Below are positions 1 to 11,593 of a stretch of 64,000 nt of DNA, piece after piece (within the stretch, counting starts at the first letter, position 1; every line of letters starts with the position of its first letter). Position numbers and translations under genes: made by a program. Location of the stretch: contig VIIQ02000183.1 of assembly GCA_007449985.2 (NCBI GenBank), positions 62,001-126,000 on the forward strand, given 5' to 3'. The notes below the pieces were generated by a model that saw only the letters and a program-made list of their open reading frames with translations, was not told the origin of the DNA and did no database searches. The DNA comes from Desmodesmus armatus. Its lineage: Eukaryota > Chlorophyta > Chlorophyceae > Sphaeropleales > Scenedesmaceae.

Positions 1-550
1 CCAAACTTGATCCGGCCTTTTTGAGTCCTTATCACTTCGCGTTGTTTGCATAGGTATGTGATGGGGCAGATGTAGGACCTGAGCCTTGCAGCCGCTGCAG
101 CATCCAGCAACATGGCAGCATCACCGGCTTCATTTAGCATGTCGTGTTCCAGGCTACGGCAAGCCGTGAACAGTCGACTGGGCGTAAAAGGTGATCAGTA
201 CTGATGGTGATCAGTCAAAGCAGTAGACTGGCCATCCCAAGCACGCGAGAGGGAGCCATAAAGCTCAAACTTACAACTTTACAGTTTGTTCACATGTCAC
301 GGTGGCATGGTTGGCTGAGATTGGCTGCCAACACGGTCTTGCAGGCCGATCTTTCAAATCATGGCTTATCAGTCGCAGATACGGCGCTCCCACGCGATAG
401 GACTATGTGGTACATTTACAGCAGTATATTGTCTGTCACTGCACAGGCTACCGGGCTTCCCGAGGGTAGGATTCAAACACACAGTACCTGGTAGCTGATG
501 GTCCCAGAACATAGCTCCTGTAGCTGTCACGCATCCGATTAGGCTAATAC

Positions 551-605
551 GTATTGCACAGCGCAAACCTAGCTGCAGTGCAGCTAGGTTTGCGCTGTGC
601 AATAC
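551..605. repeat. Perfect 27-bp inverted repeat (palindrome)
   Basis: The left arm is 551-577 and the right arm 579-605, exact reverse complements with one central base. Because of it the same short peptide can be read on both strands. The role is unknown; it could be a foldback end of a transposon or a hairpin in a transcript. Confidence 0.9.
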
Positions 606-1210
606 AGTGCAGGCTGAGTTTACGAGGTCATGTCATAAGCGCTCCGGCCATCTCGGCCTATCAGCAGCACCAAGTCTGTGTCTGGACGATGATCAGCTGC
701 TGCAGCAGCTGCCACGCCATGACAGACACAAACAAGGCCGGTGATGTGCAGTTTCAAGCGTATTGGTGTATTTCAAAGTGCCGGAAACAGCGGCAACAGC
801 ATCAGACACATGCACAGTCTGTGGTGACCGGGGGTGACTGGGGGTCCCGACCCAATGCTGTACGTATGATGGCATACCGTGCTTGGCAGTAGCTGAAAAT
901 CATTGAAAACTATTATATATGCCTTCGATAACATTTTAATACTGCCAGATCAAGTCTCAGATGCATAGATCAGATGCTGTGTGGCTTTTGGTCAGTGTGA
1001 TAAGATTTGTTGAGGGCCTGATCAAAGTCTGATCAGAGGCGCCAGTGTAATAATCCTCTAATAAAGAGCTTGCAGTTGAAGGATTGCGATATGGACTTTG
1101 CCACGAGCCACATACAACTTTTTGCGTTGCCAACCAGAAACACGTACAGAACCCTGTGGAAGACAGTTAAACAGCCCGAGGCCTTAGCCCCAGACATGCG
1201 TGTGCGGTTG

Positions 1211-1295
1211 GAGTGTAATCGGGGTCGGTGTAATGTAATAACATGTAATTACACTTCACTGTAAGATTACGGTAAGATTACACTGTAATACTGAC
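1211..1295 (+). repeat. Dispersed repeat rich in GTAAT/ATTAC, copy 1
   Basis: The segment has alternating GTAAT/ATTAC motifs next to a GGGTCGGTGTAATG-type core. The reverse complement of the same arrangement is found at about 8130-8225, with a related AT-rich stretch at 7840-7930. This is probably a small non-autonomous element. Confidence 0.6.
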
Positions 1296-1466
1296 GCCAA
1301 CCCCCCTCCCAATCCGGGCTGAATCAAACCTGCATCTTAGGCCTTGGTTGCGGCGCGACTTTCATCTGCTCCTCGGTTGGAGGTTGATTGCCCCTTTGGG
1401 CAAGCAGCAAGAACTCCATGTGTCAAGTTCAAATATTCACAGACACCAAATGCTACTTCCTGGGAT

Positions 1467-4400
1467 TCAACCGCCCGAACTGTTGTTGGACGCTGATGTT
1501 GCATCCACCCAACAACCACGGTCCTGAAATGTTGGCGATGCAATGGCCTGCTTCTTGCCGCGCAAACTGCTGACCAAACCAACATGCTGTGCAAGATTGG
1601 GATAGTAAGCCCAAAGCGCCTTGTGGCGGGATCTCAAAAAGTCATTCAGCAGCCAATCAACAGGGGCCTCAGAGAACCGCCTGGTCAAGAATGGAACCAA
1701 CTCCTCCACCACAGCCCTGCGAAAGGCCACTGCCACAAATCCAAAATGAACAGCTCCTGCATTTACCCTCACTGGGATGCTCCCACTATTTGATGTGAAC
1801 AGTGTCACCACGTCCACTGTGTCGTTGTTTGCCGCTTTTGCCTCAAGAAACTGCTGCAACTTCTGCAAATAGCCTGGTGCGACCACAACATCATCTTGAA
1901 GAAAAACAATGTGTGTTACAGAAGACTGCAATCGCAGGGCTGCTGTGAGTGCAAATACAGTGTCTAGCGCTTCCTTGCTTCGCCACCAGAACCTGTCCGG
2001 GGGGTCGCCAGCAGCTGGAGACAGTCTCTCACGTTCCTGATGCAGCAGCATTCAATATATGAAAGGTGAGTGAGCAAAAAGCATCCTGCTGCTGGCAGCT
2101 GCCAGCTTCATTGCATGTACTCCTGCCCTGTTGGTGGTTGCGCCTACTCAGGCTCTGTATCGCTGTTTTGGCAGACAGCATAATTCTTGCTGAACACTGT
2201 ACTTACAAATGCTTGGCATTGGCAACTGTGCTTGGCATTGGCAATTGTCCTTAAGGGGGAAGGATACAATCTGCAGTGCAAAGGCTGTTTGGTATCAAAA
2301 CTTGGATTATTACCGTTATTACCGTACACAACCATTTGGGTGACCTTGTGAAACTTGCACCAAAAAAACAAATAACCCTCGACAATCAAAGAATCGCTTT
2401 GAAGCCCGTGGGGCAGCTGGGGTTGTCTCCATCAGCTGTCCTGGAAAACAGCAGTCAGTGATCTGCTGCTGCACCTTTATGACGTGACGTCACGGGCACA
2501 GAAACGACGCCAAAAGGATCCACAACGATCAAGGATTATGATACGAGCGAGCAGGAGCCCATGCACAGCAGGACGGAGCTCCCTCCACGTGATGGTGCGA
2601 AGCAGTTGTGCCTGACCCTGCATGGGCTGCTGCGCGCCTGAATCGCAATCTATGATGATCAAAGAAAGTCCTCCCGTGCCTTGCATAGGTCGGCGATTTG
2701 ACATAGGTCAAATCACCGATTTCCAACCACAACAGTACCACTGTGATGGGTGTTTCAGTTGTGACGCCTGCAGGCCACAGCAGCTGCCCTATGGCCCTAA
2801 TACGTTCCTTTGATCATCATAGAACATTATTACATTTTGGTGCAAGTTTCACAAGGTCACCCAAATGGTTGTGCAAACGGTACTAAAGGATTATCATACT
2901 GATAAAACATTGATCAGGCCCCTTGGGCTCTCAACAAATCACACAACACCAACCAAATGCCACACAGCACTTGATCTGTGCAGCTGAAAGTTGACCTGGG
3001 ACTAACTCAAGGTTACAAAAGGGGTGCACCACAAGCCTGAGACCCCGGGGGGGGGGGGGGTGACGCCAAAAATCGTTGTACCCCTCCCCCCTCTCCATGT
3101 TAGGCTCTTCGAGCCAAAATACGCTCACCCCCGGCAGCTTATAGGCTCGTCATCGGTACTGCTGTCTCCCTTGCTGACGAGCTGCTGACCCCCCCCCCCT
3201 CGGATTTAGGCTGTTTTGCAGTCGAACCTCCCCCCCCTCTCCGGTTTGGGCTTGGCGTCAAAGCCCCGAGGTCTTAGGTTTGTGATGGACCCCTAAGCCA
3301 ATTACTGTTACCGTTACATGGTTCAGGTCGAGCCTGAACAGTGTGCAGTGACGAACCCGTAGGGAGCCAACAAGGTGAACATGGCTATTACATTCATGTC
3401 TGTTGTTGAAGATATTGACTAATGTGCATGTTGTACATGCAGCTGTAGGTAGGGATCCCTAGTCACCATGGTCACCATCGCGACTCTGGCTGTTTGTGAT
3501 GTGGTTGCTGGTGTATTACAGCAACAGTACATACCAATCAACCTGAATGAATGCATGCTTGGACCTGTTTGCGACTGTCATGGCTGTCATAGCTTAACAG
3601 CTGATGATCACCATTCAGGCAAAAAGGTGTGCTGCTAGGCGGGCAGAGAGGGCCTGCAGTGCGACACAGCTACAGTGATCCTGTAACAGTGATCCTTGTA
3701 ACAGAAGGCAGCATGTGCAGCTAGCTGCGGAGACATGACAGTCAGCGCGCCCTGTTCCAGCACCATTATGATCAGGTGCACCCTTAGGTTGATCCATATC
3801 GTTTTGGAGCTGAAGCGTCTGTAACGCCGACAGATACCAGGCGGCATTTTTGAGGGGGCGGGAGCGTGTTGTCTCCAGCAAAGCAGCCAGGCAATGACAA
3901 GCAGGCAGGCCATATGATCAGCCAGTGACACCGTGCTGGCAACTGCTGCCATTGAGCTAAGCCACAAATAACCTGCAACACCTGGTGCTATGGTGATGGC
4001 AGCTTTCTGGCTGCCTGTTGGGTGCTGGCGGTGGCCTGGGTACTGCTGCAATTAATCGCTATCACATCTGAATGCAAATTTCCTGCAGCAGGGATGGGTT
4101 GGAGACCTGTGAAATTCCAAATCAGACCGGATGGCAATGAACGCCTTGTCATTTCACAAACACTTGTTTTTTTGTCTTTGACACCATGGCATAATTGTGC
4201 TCTCAACGTCAGGGCTCTACTTGCTGCACCCCTGTAGCGTACATTCACTGGTATACCAGCCCTACAATTACCCAGCCAGGGGCGGCATTAGCCCCAGGTC
4301 CAGGCAACCCCTGAGTATGTGGAAGACTTGGAACAAATACTGTACCCCATATTATTGAACCACTCTTTGCCGTTTGCTCACCCTCACCCTCACACATGCA

Positions 4401-5297
4401 CCTGTCACGCTTGTCACATCCAGGGGACACCTATGTTTGCCACGGCACTTGCTGTCAAAGTGGCAGGCACGATGGGCGCCCCTGAAAATCTCTACTGCTA
4501 CCTGTCCTCCCACCAGGGGCGCCCAGGTGGCCCCAAGCCTCTGCTTACACCTTTAATACTTTACCCCTTCACACCAGCAGGGTGCTTTTGGCCTCCACCT
4601 GCCACCACCAGGGGGTCACCATATAATATATAGGATTTGGCATGGTTGCAGTGCGTACAGCAAGCTCTGACTGACAACTTCAAGCCTAATATGGGGTACC
4701 AAATAGCTGAATAAAGAGTCCAGGTTGATAATGTAGCTACAGTGAAAGGCCTAGTTGTGCTGTTATTAAGTTACTTGATGACACATATCTGCAGGGCCTG
4801 CAACCATGGCTGATTCAGTTGCCTTGGCTCACCTGTTGTGTAATCTGGGTACGGTTTACCAGATCCATAACAAACGATGGTTCGTGCAAAGGGGCAGGCA
4901 TGCTCTCCCGGTTGACTAATGTCAAGCCATTTCGCAGGTAGTGCTGCACACGCGGACTTTGTGCCAGCTCTGACAGGTGCTTTCCAGGCGGTACCTCTGT
5001 GTTAACCAGAGCCACAGAGGGCCACGTACTGGGACCCCCGACTGCAGCAAACGCACAGTAGTTGCTCAAGATGCAGTTGGTTACGTAGCTGAAGGGGCCA
5101 GGTCTAGGCGCAGAAGCGATGGCAACCGTGAAAGACACATTGACGGACCCTTGTGATTTTTCAGCAATCAATTGCTGGGGCCTGCGCTGCAACAATAACA
5201 TCACCACACACAGTGACACAACCAGGCATGGAAGCCATTTTGAAGACCTCAACCTGGCGGCCCTGGCACCAGCCTTCTTGCTGTTCATGTTGTTCAA
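1467..5297 (-). CDS. GnT-IV-like N-acetylglucosaminyltransferase (GT54, MGAT4 family)
   Basis: Two exons on the minus strand, 5297-4833 and 2036-1467, join in phase 0 (donor GTGAGC, acceptor CAG) and give about 344 aa. Residues about 20-38 are a hydrophobic signal anchor after a basic N-terminus, as in Golgi type II enzymes. Exon 2 carries the family pattern: FWWRSKEALD, then the LQDDVVVAPGYL metal-binding DXD-like motif at about residue 203, then PVDWLLNDFL and QHVGLVSSLRGKKQ. These match the MGAT4 order WRTKQNLD, LEDD, DWLL, FQHVGLHSSL. Known family members add a beta-1,4-GlcNAc branch to the alpha-1,3 mannose arm of N-glycans in the Golgi; the exact acceptor here is inferred. The protein is shorter than animal GnT-IV (about 530 aa) and lacks its C-terminal lectin-like part. 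The 2.8-kb intron holds a TIR element and a poly-G repeat. An extra small exon in that intron cannot be excluded. Confidence 0.8.
2318..2883. mobile_element. Small TIR element (MITE-like) in GT54 intron
   Basis: About 40-bp terminal inverted repeats at 2321-2365 and 2834-2878 enclose roughly 470 bp with no coding capacity. The shared core is the sequence around ACAACCATTTGGGTGACC and its reverse complement. This is the layout of a miniature inverted-repeat DNA transposon. I could not settle the target-site duplication. Confidence 0.65.
3023..3285 (-). repeat. Poly-G dispersed repeat family, copy 1
   Basis: This block has a G-run, then TGACGCCAA, then a GTTGTACCCCTCCCC-type segment, then GGCTCTTCGAG. 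Related sequence in the other orientation is at about 31630-31960 and 37130-37312. It lies in the GT54 intron. It is probably a non-autonomous interspersed element. Confidence 0.55.
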
Positions 5298-5397
5298 CGT
5301 TGCATAGAGTGCAGCAAGCTGGGATTCCCGGCAGTGCTTTGATCAATCTGATTGCTGGGCGCACAGCATTGAAGGGGAAGTCACTATTTTCCTAGCG

Positions 5398-8300
5398 AAA
5401 TTCCGAAAGCTTTCTCGGAATCAGGGTGCCCTGACTGGAGTGCCCCACCAAAAGGGCCCCAACAAAAGACCAAAAAGAGCGAGCCCTAAAGACCGATTTC
5501 GAAACAAGTTCGTCTGCCACCCAGCAGGCCTCAGGCAGGGGTACCACCTATTCACTAAGTAAGGGGGGGGTGGGAGACTATGGTCAGCTGGCCGGTCCCA
5601 TGCCGTCCGACCGTCCGTTCGGATTCAGGTTTCTGGACATGCACAGGAGCGGCCGAACCACTTCTTAAGATGCTGTAAGAATCATTGATGAATCATTGGG
5701 GTAAAAGAATTATTGGGGTGCATGTCAAGAGAATGCAGGTCCGGAAGTTGAATGGGTGGGGGAAAGACAGGGCAGGGCAACAACACATGTCTTTAGGGTC
5801 AGTAAACTGATATTAACTAATCTAAATGCATGTAGGGGGCCGCCACCCGTATGATGTGCACGCTCCTCTGAGTTCCGTCCCTTCCAAGCTTTTGTGTTAC
5901 CTGCAGCAGCACAACCATTCACCGTCAGGCCAGAAGTCGAAGGTGTCGTAGGCGATGCACGTAGTGACATGTAGGACGATGGCGACCCCAGAAGACTGAG
6001 TAGGGCTGGCGTAGACAGGCAGGACGTGAGGCAGCAGTAGACCTGTACTTTAAGGAGGAAAGGGAGGGCTTAAGCAGCAAGCACAGCATCGATCAAGTTA
6101 AAAGCAAAGGAGTGTTTGAGAGCAGGTGTGGCTGTGACATGCGAGCGTTGGCCTGCCATATATGGCAAGGCCCAATGGGCCTGGCCCATGCTCCACTGTC
6201 ACATTCTCTGTGGTTCTCTCATTCTCGCTCTATCTTTTCGACCAGTCACCCCCCTCGCAAACAAGCCACATAATCAGAATCTAAGAGTACGGGGCTACCG
6301 ATTGGTACTCGTTTGGCCCCGATCAGCTACAAAACTTGCCATCTGCTCCGATGTACCCGCACTGCCTCACGATCCTTCCATTCGTTCCATCACCGCCTTA
6401 TTGTTGTTGATCCAGTTATCTAGCCCCGCACATAAGCGCTTTCGTTCGAATATACAGTGCATCAGCCGCAGTTCGGTACTCGGTTGGCCCCTGAGAGCCA
6501 CAGACCTGTCACTGGCGATCTACTGCAGTTGGTGTCTGCATTCGGCACTGGGGCTGTATAAGCAGTTTGCAAATAGACAATTCTAATGGTTTATGTACGA
6601 ATGCGCCATTCTGCAAGCGTAATGGCCATCCTGCCAGCATTGCTGCTGCCATCAGATCACAGCCCAGACCACAGCCCAGCACTGACTCACTCAGCCCCTC
6701 ACAGCCTTGCACAGCCGGCACCGATTCCTTCGCAGATAAATTATATTCAGGTACATTTGAACAGCAGATCAGATCAGCCCACCCAGCTCGCAGTGCACTC
6801 AGCAGCACCTGCCTGAACCACAGGGGGGCCCACTGCAGATGGCTGGTTCATACCATGGTAGTCTTCATGGTGGTTTTGTTGCACACACTGTTAGCTCGTC
6901 ACAAGAATCCGACATGTTCCCAGATGCGTGATGCAAGGGCTGCAGGTGTCGACTCTGGCACTGTGCTTTTTTCCGAGGCAGAGAAGAACATTGCCGTGAC
7001 CCAAGAAGCCTGCACCCCCCCCCCCCAAAACACACATTGGCATGTCTGTCTGCTGCATGTATTTCCTATTTCACAACAGCATACTGCAATGCCAGTGACC
7101 CCCCCCCCCCCCCCTGCCCCCTCCCCCCGCCACAGCATGAAGCCGGCTTGCTGATGTGTTCCCCGCTGCCCCAAACCCCAACACTATCCTCACATGTCAA
7201 CAAATGCCATAATGACATCGGATGAAACATTGCTGTCCCACACCACACTGTGAGGTGCAGTCTGCAGCCAAGCTTGCTTTACCACGCCTCTACACAACCA
7301 CGCGATAATACCACTTGTTCAGGTACTTGTTCGGGATCCAAATAGGCAGGCCTACTTGGCGATAGACGAGCTTGTTTGCTCATGTGCACACTAACTGGTT
7401 GTTGCTGGTCACACAAAACGCTGAGGCTGAGCTGCCAGGTGACTGCAGCTGAGGGTATTATCTGCTGATGAATACACACCCAACACGGCTTGCGGGCACT
7501 GTTTGCTCCCCACAGTAAAGCGTTTTGTTTGGCTAGAACAGTTGTACATGCGGCACGCATCTTGACTCAATGCATTTCTAGATTGGTATCAGCTAATCAA
7601 ATGCTTCGAGGGGGCCGCCACCCGCATGCCGTGCACGTTCCTCTGAGCTCCGTCCCTTCTAAGCTTGTGTGCAGCACAACAATTCATTGTCAGTCCAGGA
7701 GTCAAAATTTGTGGTCTCCTGACATTATTATGCCGGAAAGTGACCTTGTTGGCTTGTCAGCACCAGCAGTAGCAGCAGTGATGCACCCGTAGTCTTGTTA
7801 CAGTACCGTTCGTGTTCAGACCCTGCTACCAGGGGTGTGCCGTTACAGTTACACACTTTACATTACACGCAATTACAGTGTAATCACAGTGTAATTTACA
7901 AGACCCTCAACAGTGTGTAAGCAGTGTAAAGCAGTTGCACAGCAGTGTTACAGTGCCTGACACAGGATTTGAGCTTGAAGAGTGGTTAGAAACATGCGGA
8001 ACATAATGTAGACGTATATGGATGCATCATGCATGGCATGCAGCCATACTGCAGGAGGTCTGGGCACCCGGGCCAGGGGTGATCAGTGGCCTGCCAGGTG
8101 CCGTCCTGTGCCAGCCTGTGGCGTCAGTCTTACAGTGTAATCTTGCCGTAATCCTACACCAAAGTATAATTACATGTAACTACATTACACCGACCCCGAC
8201 CACACTGTGACGGCACACCCCTGCCTGCTTAGCAGGTAGTCCGTAGTACGGAACAATCATCGTACCTGCAGATATCCTTAAACAGGTTCATGAATAATGT

Positions 8301-9654
8301 TTTGTTCGATTGAGCCCTTCCCAGTTCTGGCGGAAGTGCTGCTTGATCGCATGCGCGTGTCTTATGATGTGAAGTAACTTGGGGGGGCCCATTAAGGCAC
8401 AGTTGACCAAGCTTGCAGCCTACTTCATGGGTTGCCGCAAAACACCGAAACATCCTTGTGTATGTTGTGGTTGTTGATTTGTTAAAGTTTTAGGCCCTGG
8501 AAATCCGTGCTGGCGAGGTTCACCTGGTTATGAGATCTCTATAAAGACAATTTGTAGCCCCCAGTCGTGGTGTTACCAGAAAGAGAGGTCAAACGGGACA
8601 CCTGAAGATGCAGCGTTGCAAAGATAAAGGACTTGAAACCTTCCATGAATCATGTTTTGGCCCATGCCTGTTCTTGGGGCAGGTGCTGGCCCAGACCTGT
8701 TCTGCAGGTAGCAAGGACATCTCCAAGGACAGCATGACCCATCCCACATTGTTTGCAACCAGCCAATCAAGAAGCGCTCCATAGAAATTCCACACATGTT
8801 GTTTAGTTCTCAAGCTACTGTTCTTGTTCTTCTCGTGTCCCTGAAGGCCCGGTCTTTGCTGAATTCACCTTGGGGAAGTAGAATACATTTCTTACAGGGT
8901 CAACTGTTGCCCCAGCAAGGACTCCAACCATATACTCAACGTATATGCCTGAGTGCCCCTGCTGAATTTTCTGGTAGCCGTGTCTCTGGCCTGGTGGCAA
9001 AACGGTACAAGTACTTGTACATCCGATCCTTGCCATGATCATCAATCATACAGGGTTTCACAGGGTCCGTGCAAGAACGGCTCCATAGGATGTTTTGGAT
9101 AGCTTTGAACATCCCACGTCCTCGGCCGCTGCAAGTGCGCGAGCTGCATTCATCACAAGTTGGGACCACCCCAGAATTGGGGCCTCCTCCTGTATTAATG
9201 TTTGGTCTGGGTTGCCACTGGTGAGCAGTGCGATTGTTTTTTTTTGTGTGTTAGGTACAGGGGGGGGGGGGGGCGGACCCCCACCGGCTGGCCACACACG
9301 CAACAGCCGAGTTAACCCAGCTGCCGGGAGCCCGAGGAAAAGCCTCACACCGATGGGAGACGCCTAACACCCCTAAGCGAGGAGGTGCCCAGCACCCGGA
9401 CCAAAAAAAGCATGGGAGTAGAACCCATACACCTCCTTGGTGCACTACAGCACACATCCGCGTGCACCCGACCAGCAGAAGCCAGCCGCCCAGCCAAGGG
9501 GTAGAAAAGAATGCATGCACAAGAGAGCAAATACGCAACACAACCCCACCCACCCCAGCAGCCACACCACTCCACAGCTACAACGCCACTGCCCTACATC
9601 CAATCCCCAGTCAGAAAGTCCTCCAGATCATCGGAGCTGTCCAGCACCCCCTGC
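5398..9654. other. Intergenic, repeat-bearing, no supported gene
   Basis: No open frame here has recognisable family or splice support. The stretch includes a direct repeat pair (about 5835-5943 and 7610-7706, beginning GGGGGCCGCCACCCG), C-runs near 7015 and 7100, the AT-type dispersed repeat at 7840-8225, and a G-run at 9258. It separates the minus-strand GT54 gene from the RT and GT18 remnants. Confidence 0.5.
8130..8225 (-). repeat. Dispersed GTAAT/ATTAC repeat, copy 2 (inverted)
   Basis: This is the reverse complement of the unit at about 1211-1295, with the same order of GTAAT motifs and the same CACCGACCCCGA-type end. The neighbouring 7840-7930 is also made of ATTAC/GTAAT motifs. Confidence 0.6.
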
Positions 9655-9882
9655 TCACTGAAAGTGCTCATCGTCACTAAGCAGCTGGGCAGAGTCACTC
9701 GACGTAGACTGCGAGTCTGTGTCAGTGGCATCCGAGGTCAGCTCCTCAGCCTCCAACTCCGCGATACGCTGTGCCTGCTCTGCAGCAATGCGATTGCGCA
9801 TGTGGTCGGTCCATAGCTCCCAGGTGCACCGTGGCAGCTTGAACATGCTTTCTCTGACGTTGGGCTGCAGCACTACAATCAC
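9655..9882 (-). CDS. Possible C-terminal exon of an unrecognised protein
   Basis: An open frame of about 75 codons reads as a Trp- and Met-containing start, an amphipathic Glu/Ala stretch (RIAAEQAQRIAELEAEE) and an acidic Ser/Asp-rich end before the stop. The composition looks more coding-like than nearby frames, and it could be the last exon of a transposon or host gene. I recognise no family and could not fix an acceptor site. It lies beside a 120-bp segment repeated at 12236-12360, near the RT remnant, so an element origin is likely. Confidence 0.25.
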   Translation of the reverse strand: MIVVLQPNVRESMFKLPRCTWELWTDHMRNRIAAEQAQRIAELEAEELTSDATDTDSQSTSSDSAQLLSDDEHFQ

Positions 9883-9975
9883 TGACGCTGAAGAGTGGCT
9901 CCTGATAGGCCGTCAGGGTCGCGACATTGAGCATGTCGGAAGTTATATCCGCAGTATTGGAGCAGAACATTGGAA

Positions 9976-10100
9976 TTGAACTTGTGGTTGCACAGACAAT
10001 GTGGGAAGTACCAGCGACCCAGGCTGCAGGCGTATTGTATTGTGCGTGTGGAGTAAACGAACTTACAGACGACGGTTTTGCCTTCTTCAAGGCTCATCAG
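9976..10100. repeat. 120-bp direct repeat, partner at 12236-12360
   Basis: Both copies run from a GGTTG..AC AATGTGGGAAG segment to CTTCTTCAAGGCTCATCAGG in the same orientation, with about 85% agreement by eye. The second copy lies between the RT remnant and the GT18 relic, so the pair probably marks ends or copies of one retroelement. Confidence 0.65.
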
Positions 10101-10149
10101 GTCTAAGCTTGAAAGACACACGCAGCATGCAAGTATAGGACTGGCATGC

Positions 10150-11480
10150 AAAGGTAGGGATTATTTGTAACTGCCACAGGGAGTTCTTTCAGCAGGGGGG
10201 AGGCCCGGGCAATGCCTGGAAAACAGACGCCCCACCCCGTGGATTTTTTTAGGAACAGGGGTCCCAGGGGGTGGGGCAAAGGGCATTGTTGGTGGGCGGG
10301 CAGGGATGGGGGGGGGGGGGCATGCCAGGACCTGTGGCTGCCCTGGGGGGGGGGGGGATGTTGGCAGGCCGACCGATATGCAAAGGGACCAGTTAAAGTG
10401 GTGTCGCTGCTTTCTCCATGGCACACTGTCGAACATGACACCCAGAGTCCCATCCTGGCTGTCATTCACTGAAAACAGCTGATTCTGTGATAGAGCTGTG
10501 CTGGCATTGAGTCAATTATGTTGCTTGCAGCAGCGGTCCTGTGTGAGACACCCTTCATGTGCCTCACACCTCCCCACCTACCCATCCACACGTAGTGTAC
10601 GATACAGTACTACCCCGGGGCCCACCCACCCACCCAGAGGAAGTGGTGTGTTGCCAAGGCTTGCACTGGCTGCATACTGCCACAGTAATTTCAGCACACA
10701 TTTACATTGTGAGGGCGTCCACTTGTGGTTTGAGGGAGGCAGACAGCGTTGGAGGCGGGGGGGGGGGGGCTGCATGAGCTGTGGCCCAGGGGATTGGGGG
10801 GGGGGGGGCTTGGGGCTGTGGCTGCAAGTTTTTTTGAATAGAATGAATAAAGGTGTTACACGGGTTACGCAAGCAACTACGTTGCAACTGAACCCAGCCA
10901 CGGATGGACACAACCAGTACGGAAGGGGGCCGTTCGGACAAACCCCACCATTAAAAGCTTGTCACGCACACTCAGTGTGCTTCCAGATTGCGAAAACAGA
11001 GATATAATCCACTGGAAGGACTGAATGGCTGCATTTGCTGAAGGCAGTGCCCCACCCCCTGGGGCTTGCCACGGGTTTGAGGACTTGGATGCCCTTGGGC
11101 ATTTTTTGGGCCTACTGAAAGGGGGGTAGCTTAACTGGTAAAGCACCTGGTTCACACCAGGGAGATCCGGGTTCGTGTCCCGGCCCACCCACCGGTTTGA
11201 CGGAAGTGAAGACGTTGCTGCGGAGGCTAAGCGGAGGAGGGCTGAAGCAGAGACAGTCTGGAGCAGCATCAGTTGCGTGGTGGAGCGCAATGTGCCGCCG
11301 GGCGCGCGGTGATTCCGGCCAATCCCTACCAGTTGTGATATAGCACAGCTGGGAAAGTGCTGTGGTTGTTGATTTGGCCAATGAGCCTTGTGTCGGCTCC
11401 TCAAACGGCCGGTGTTCAGTGTAACATCTAATTACTGAAAGAACTCCCTGTGGCAGTTATAACTAATTCCTACCCCAACT
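10150..11480. mobile_element. 1.3-kb segment bounded by about 45-bp inverted repeats
   Basis: Sequence 10150-10197 is the approximate reverse complement of 11433-11480; both contain AGAACTCCCTGTGGCAGTTA or its complement. The interior has three long G-runs (10308, 10345, 10798) and a tRNA-like box at 11120. It has no credible protein gene. It could be a non-autonomous transposon or a composite of two nested elements. Confidence 0.45.
11120..11193 (+). tRNA. tRNA-Val(CAC)-like sequence, possibly a SINE head
   Basis: A good A-box (TAGCTTAACTGG) and a near-consensus B-box (GGTTCGTGTCC) are spaced as in a tRNA. The D stem (GCTT/AAGC) and T stem (CCGGG/CCCGG) pair perfectly. The anticodon stem CCTGG/CCAGG pairs but leaves only a 6-base loop, TTCACA, and the acceptor stem has mismatches. 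The CAC reading is therefore tentative. A tRNA-derived SINE or a tRNA pseudogene is more likely than a working tRNA. Confidence 0.35.
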
Positions 11481-11593
11481 TGCTTGTGTAATAAACAGGT
11501 GCAGTGACTGTCAGCGTGGGAGTGGTGGTGTCAACACCTGCAGATATGCTGTAAAGCATGCAAACCACTGTTTCGGACAGTCAGCACACTAGT

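Larger units (their letters stand above)
1..1466. other. Non-coding flank with palindrome and dispersed repeat
   Basis: I see no convincing gene here; the open frames are short and lack splice or family support. The stretch holds a perfect palindrome (551-605) and one copy of an AT-type dispersed repeat (about 1211-1295). It lies downstream of the minus-strand GT54 gene, so its right edge contains that gene's 3' UTR. Confidence 0.6.

Noticed and set aside
6116..7154. Overlapping 156- and 195-codon plus-strand frames
   Set aside because: No family motif, no splice support, and they overlap each other in different frames over C-runs.
11120..11193. Functional tRNA gene
   Set aside because: Anticodon loop of 6 bases and acceptor-stem mismatches; kept only as a low-confidence tRNA-like sequence.
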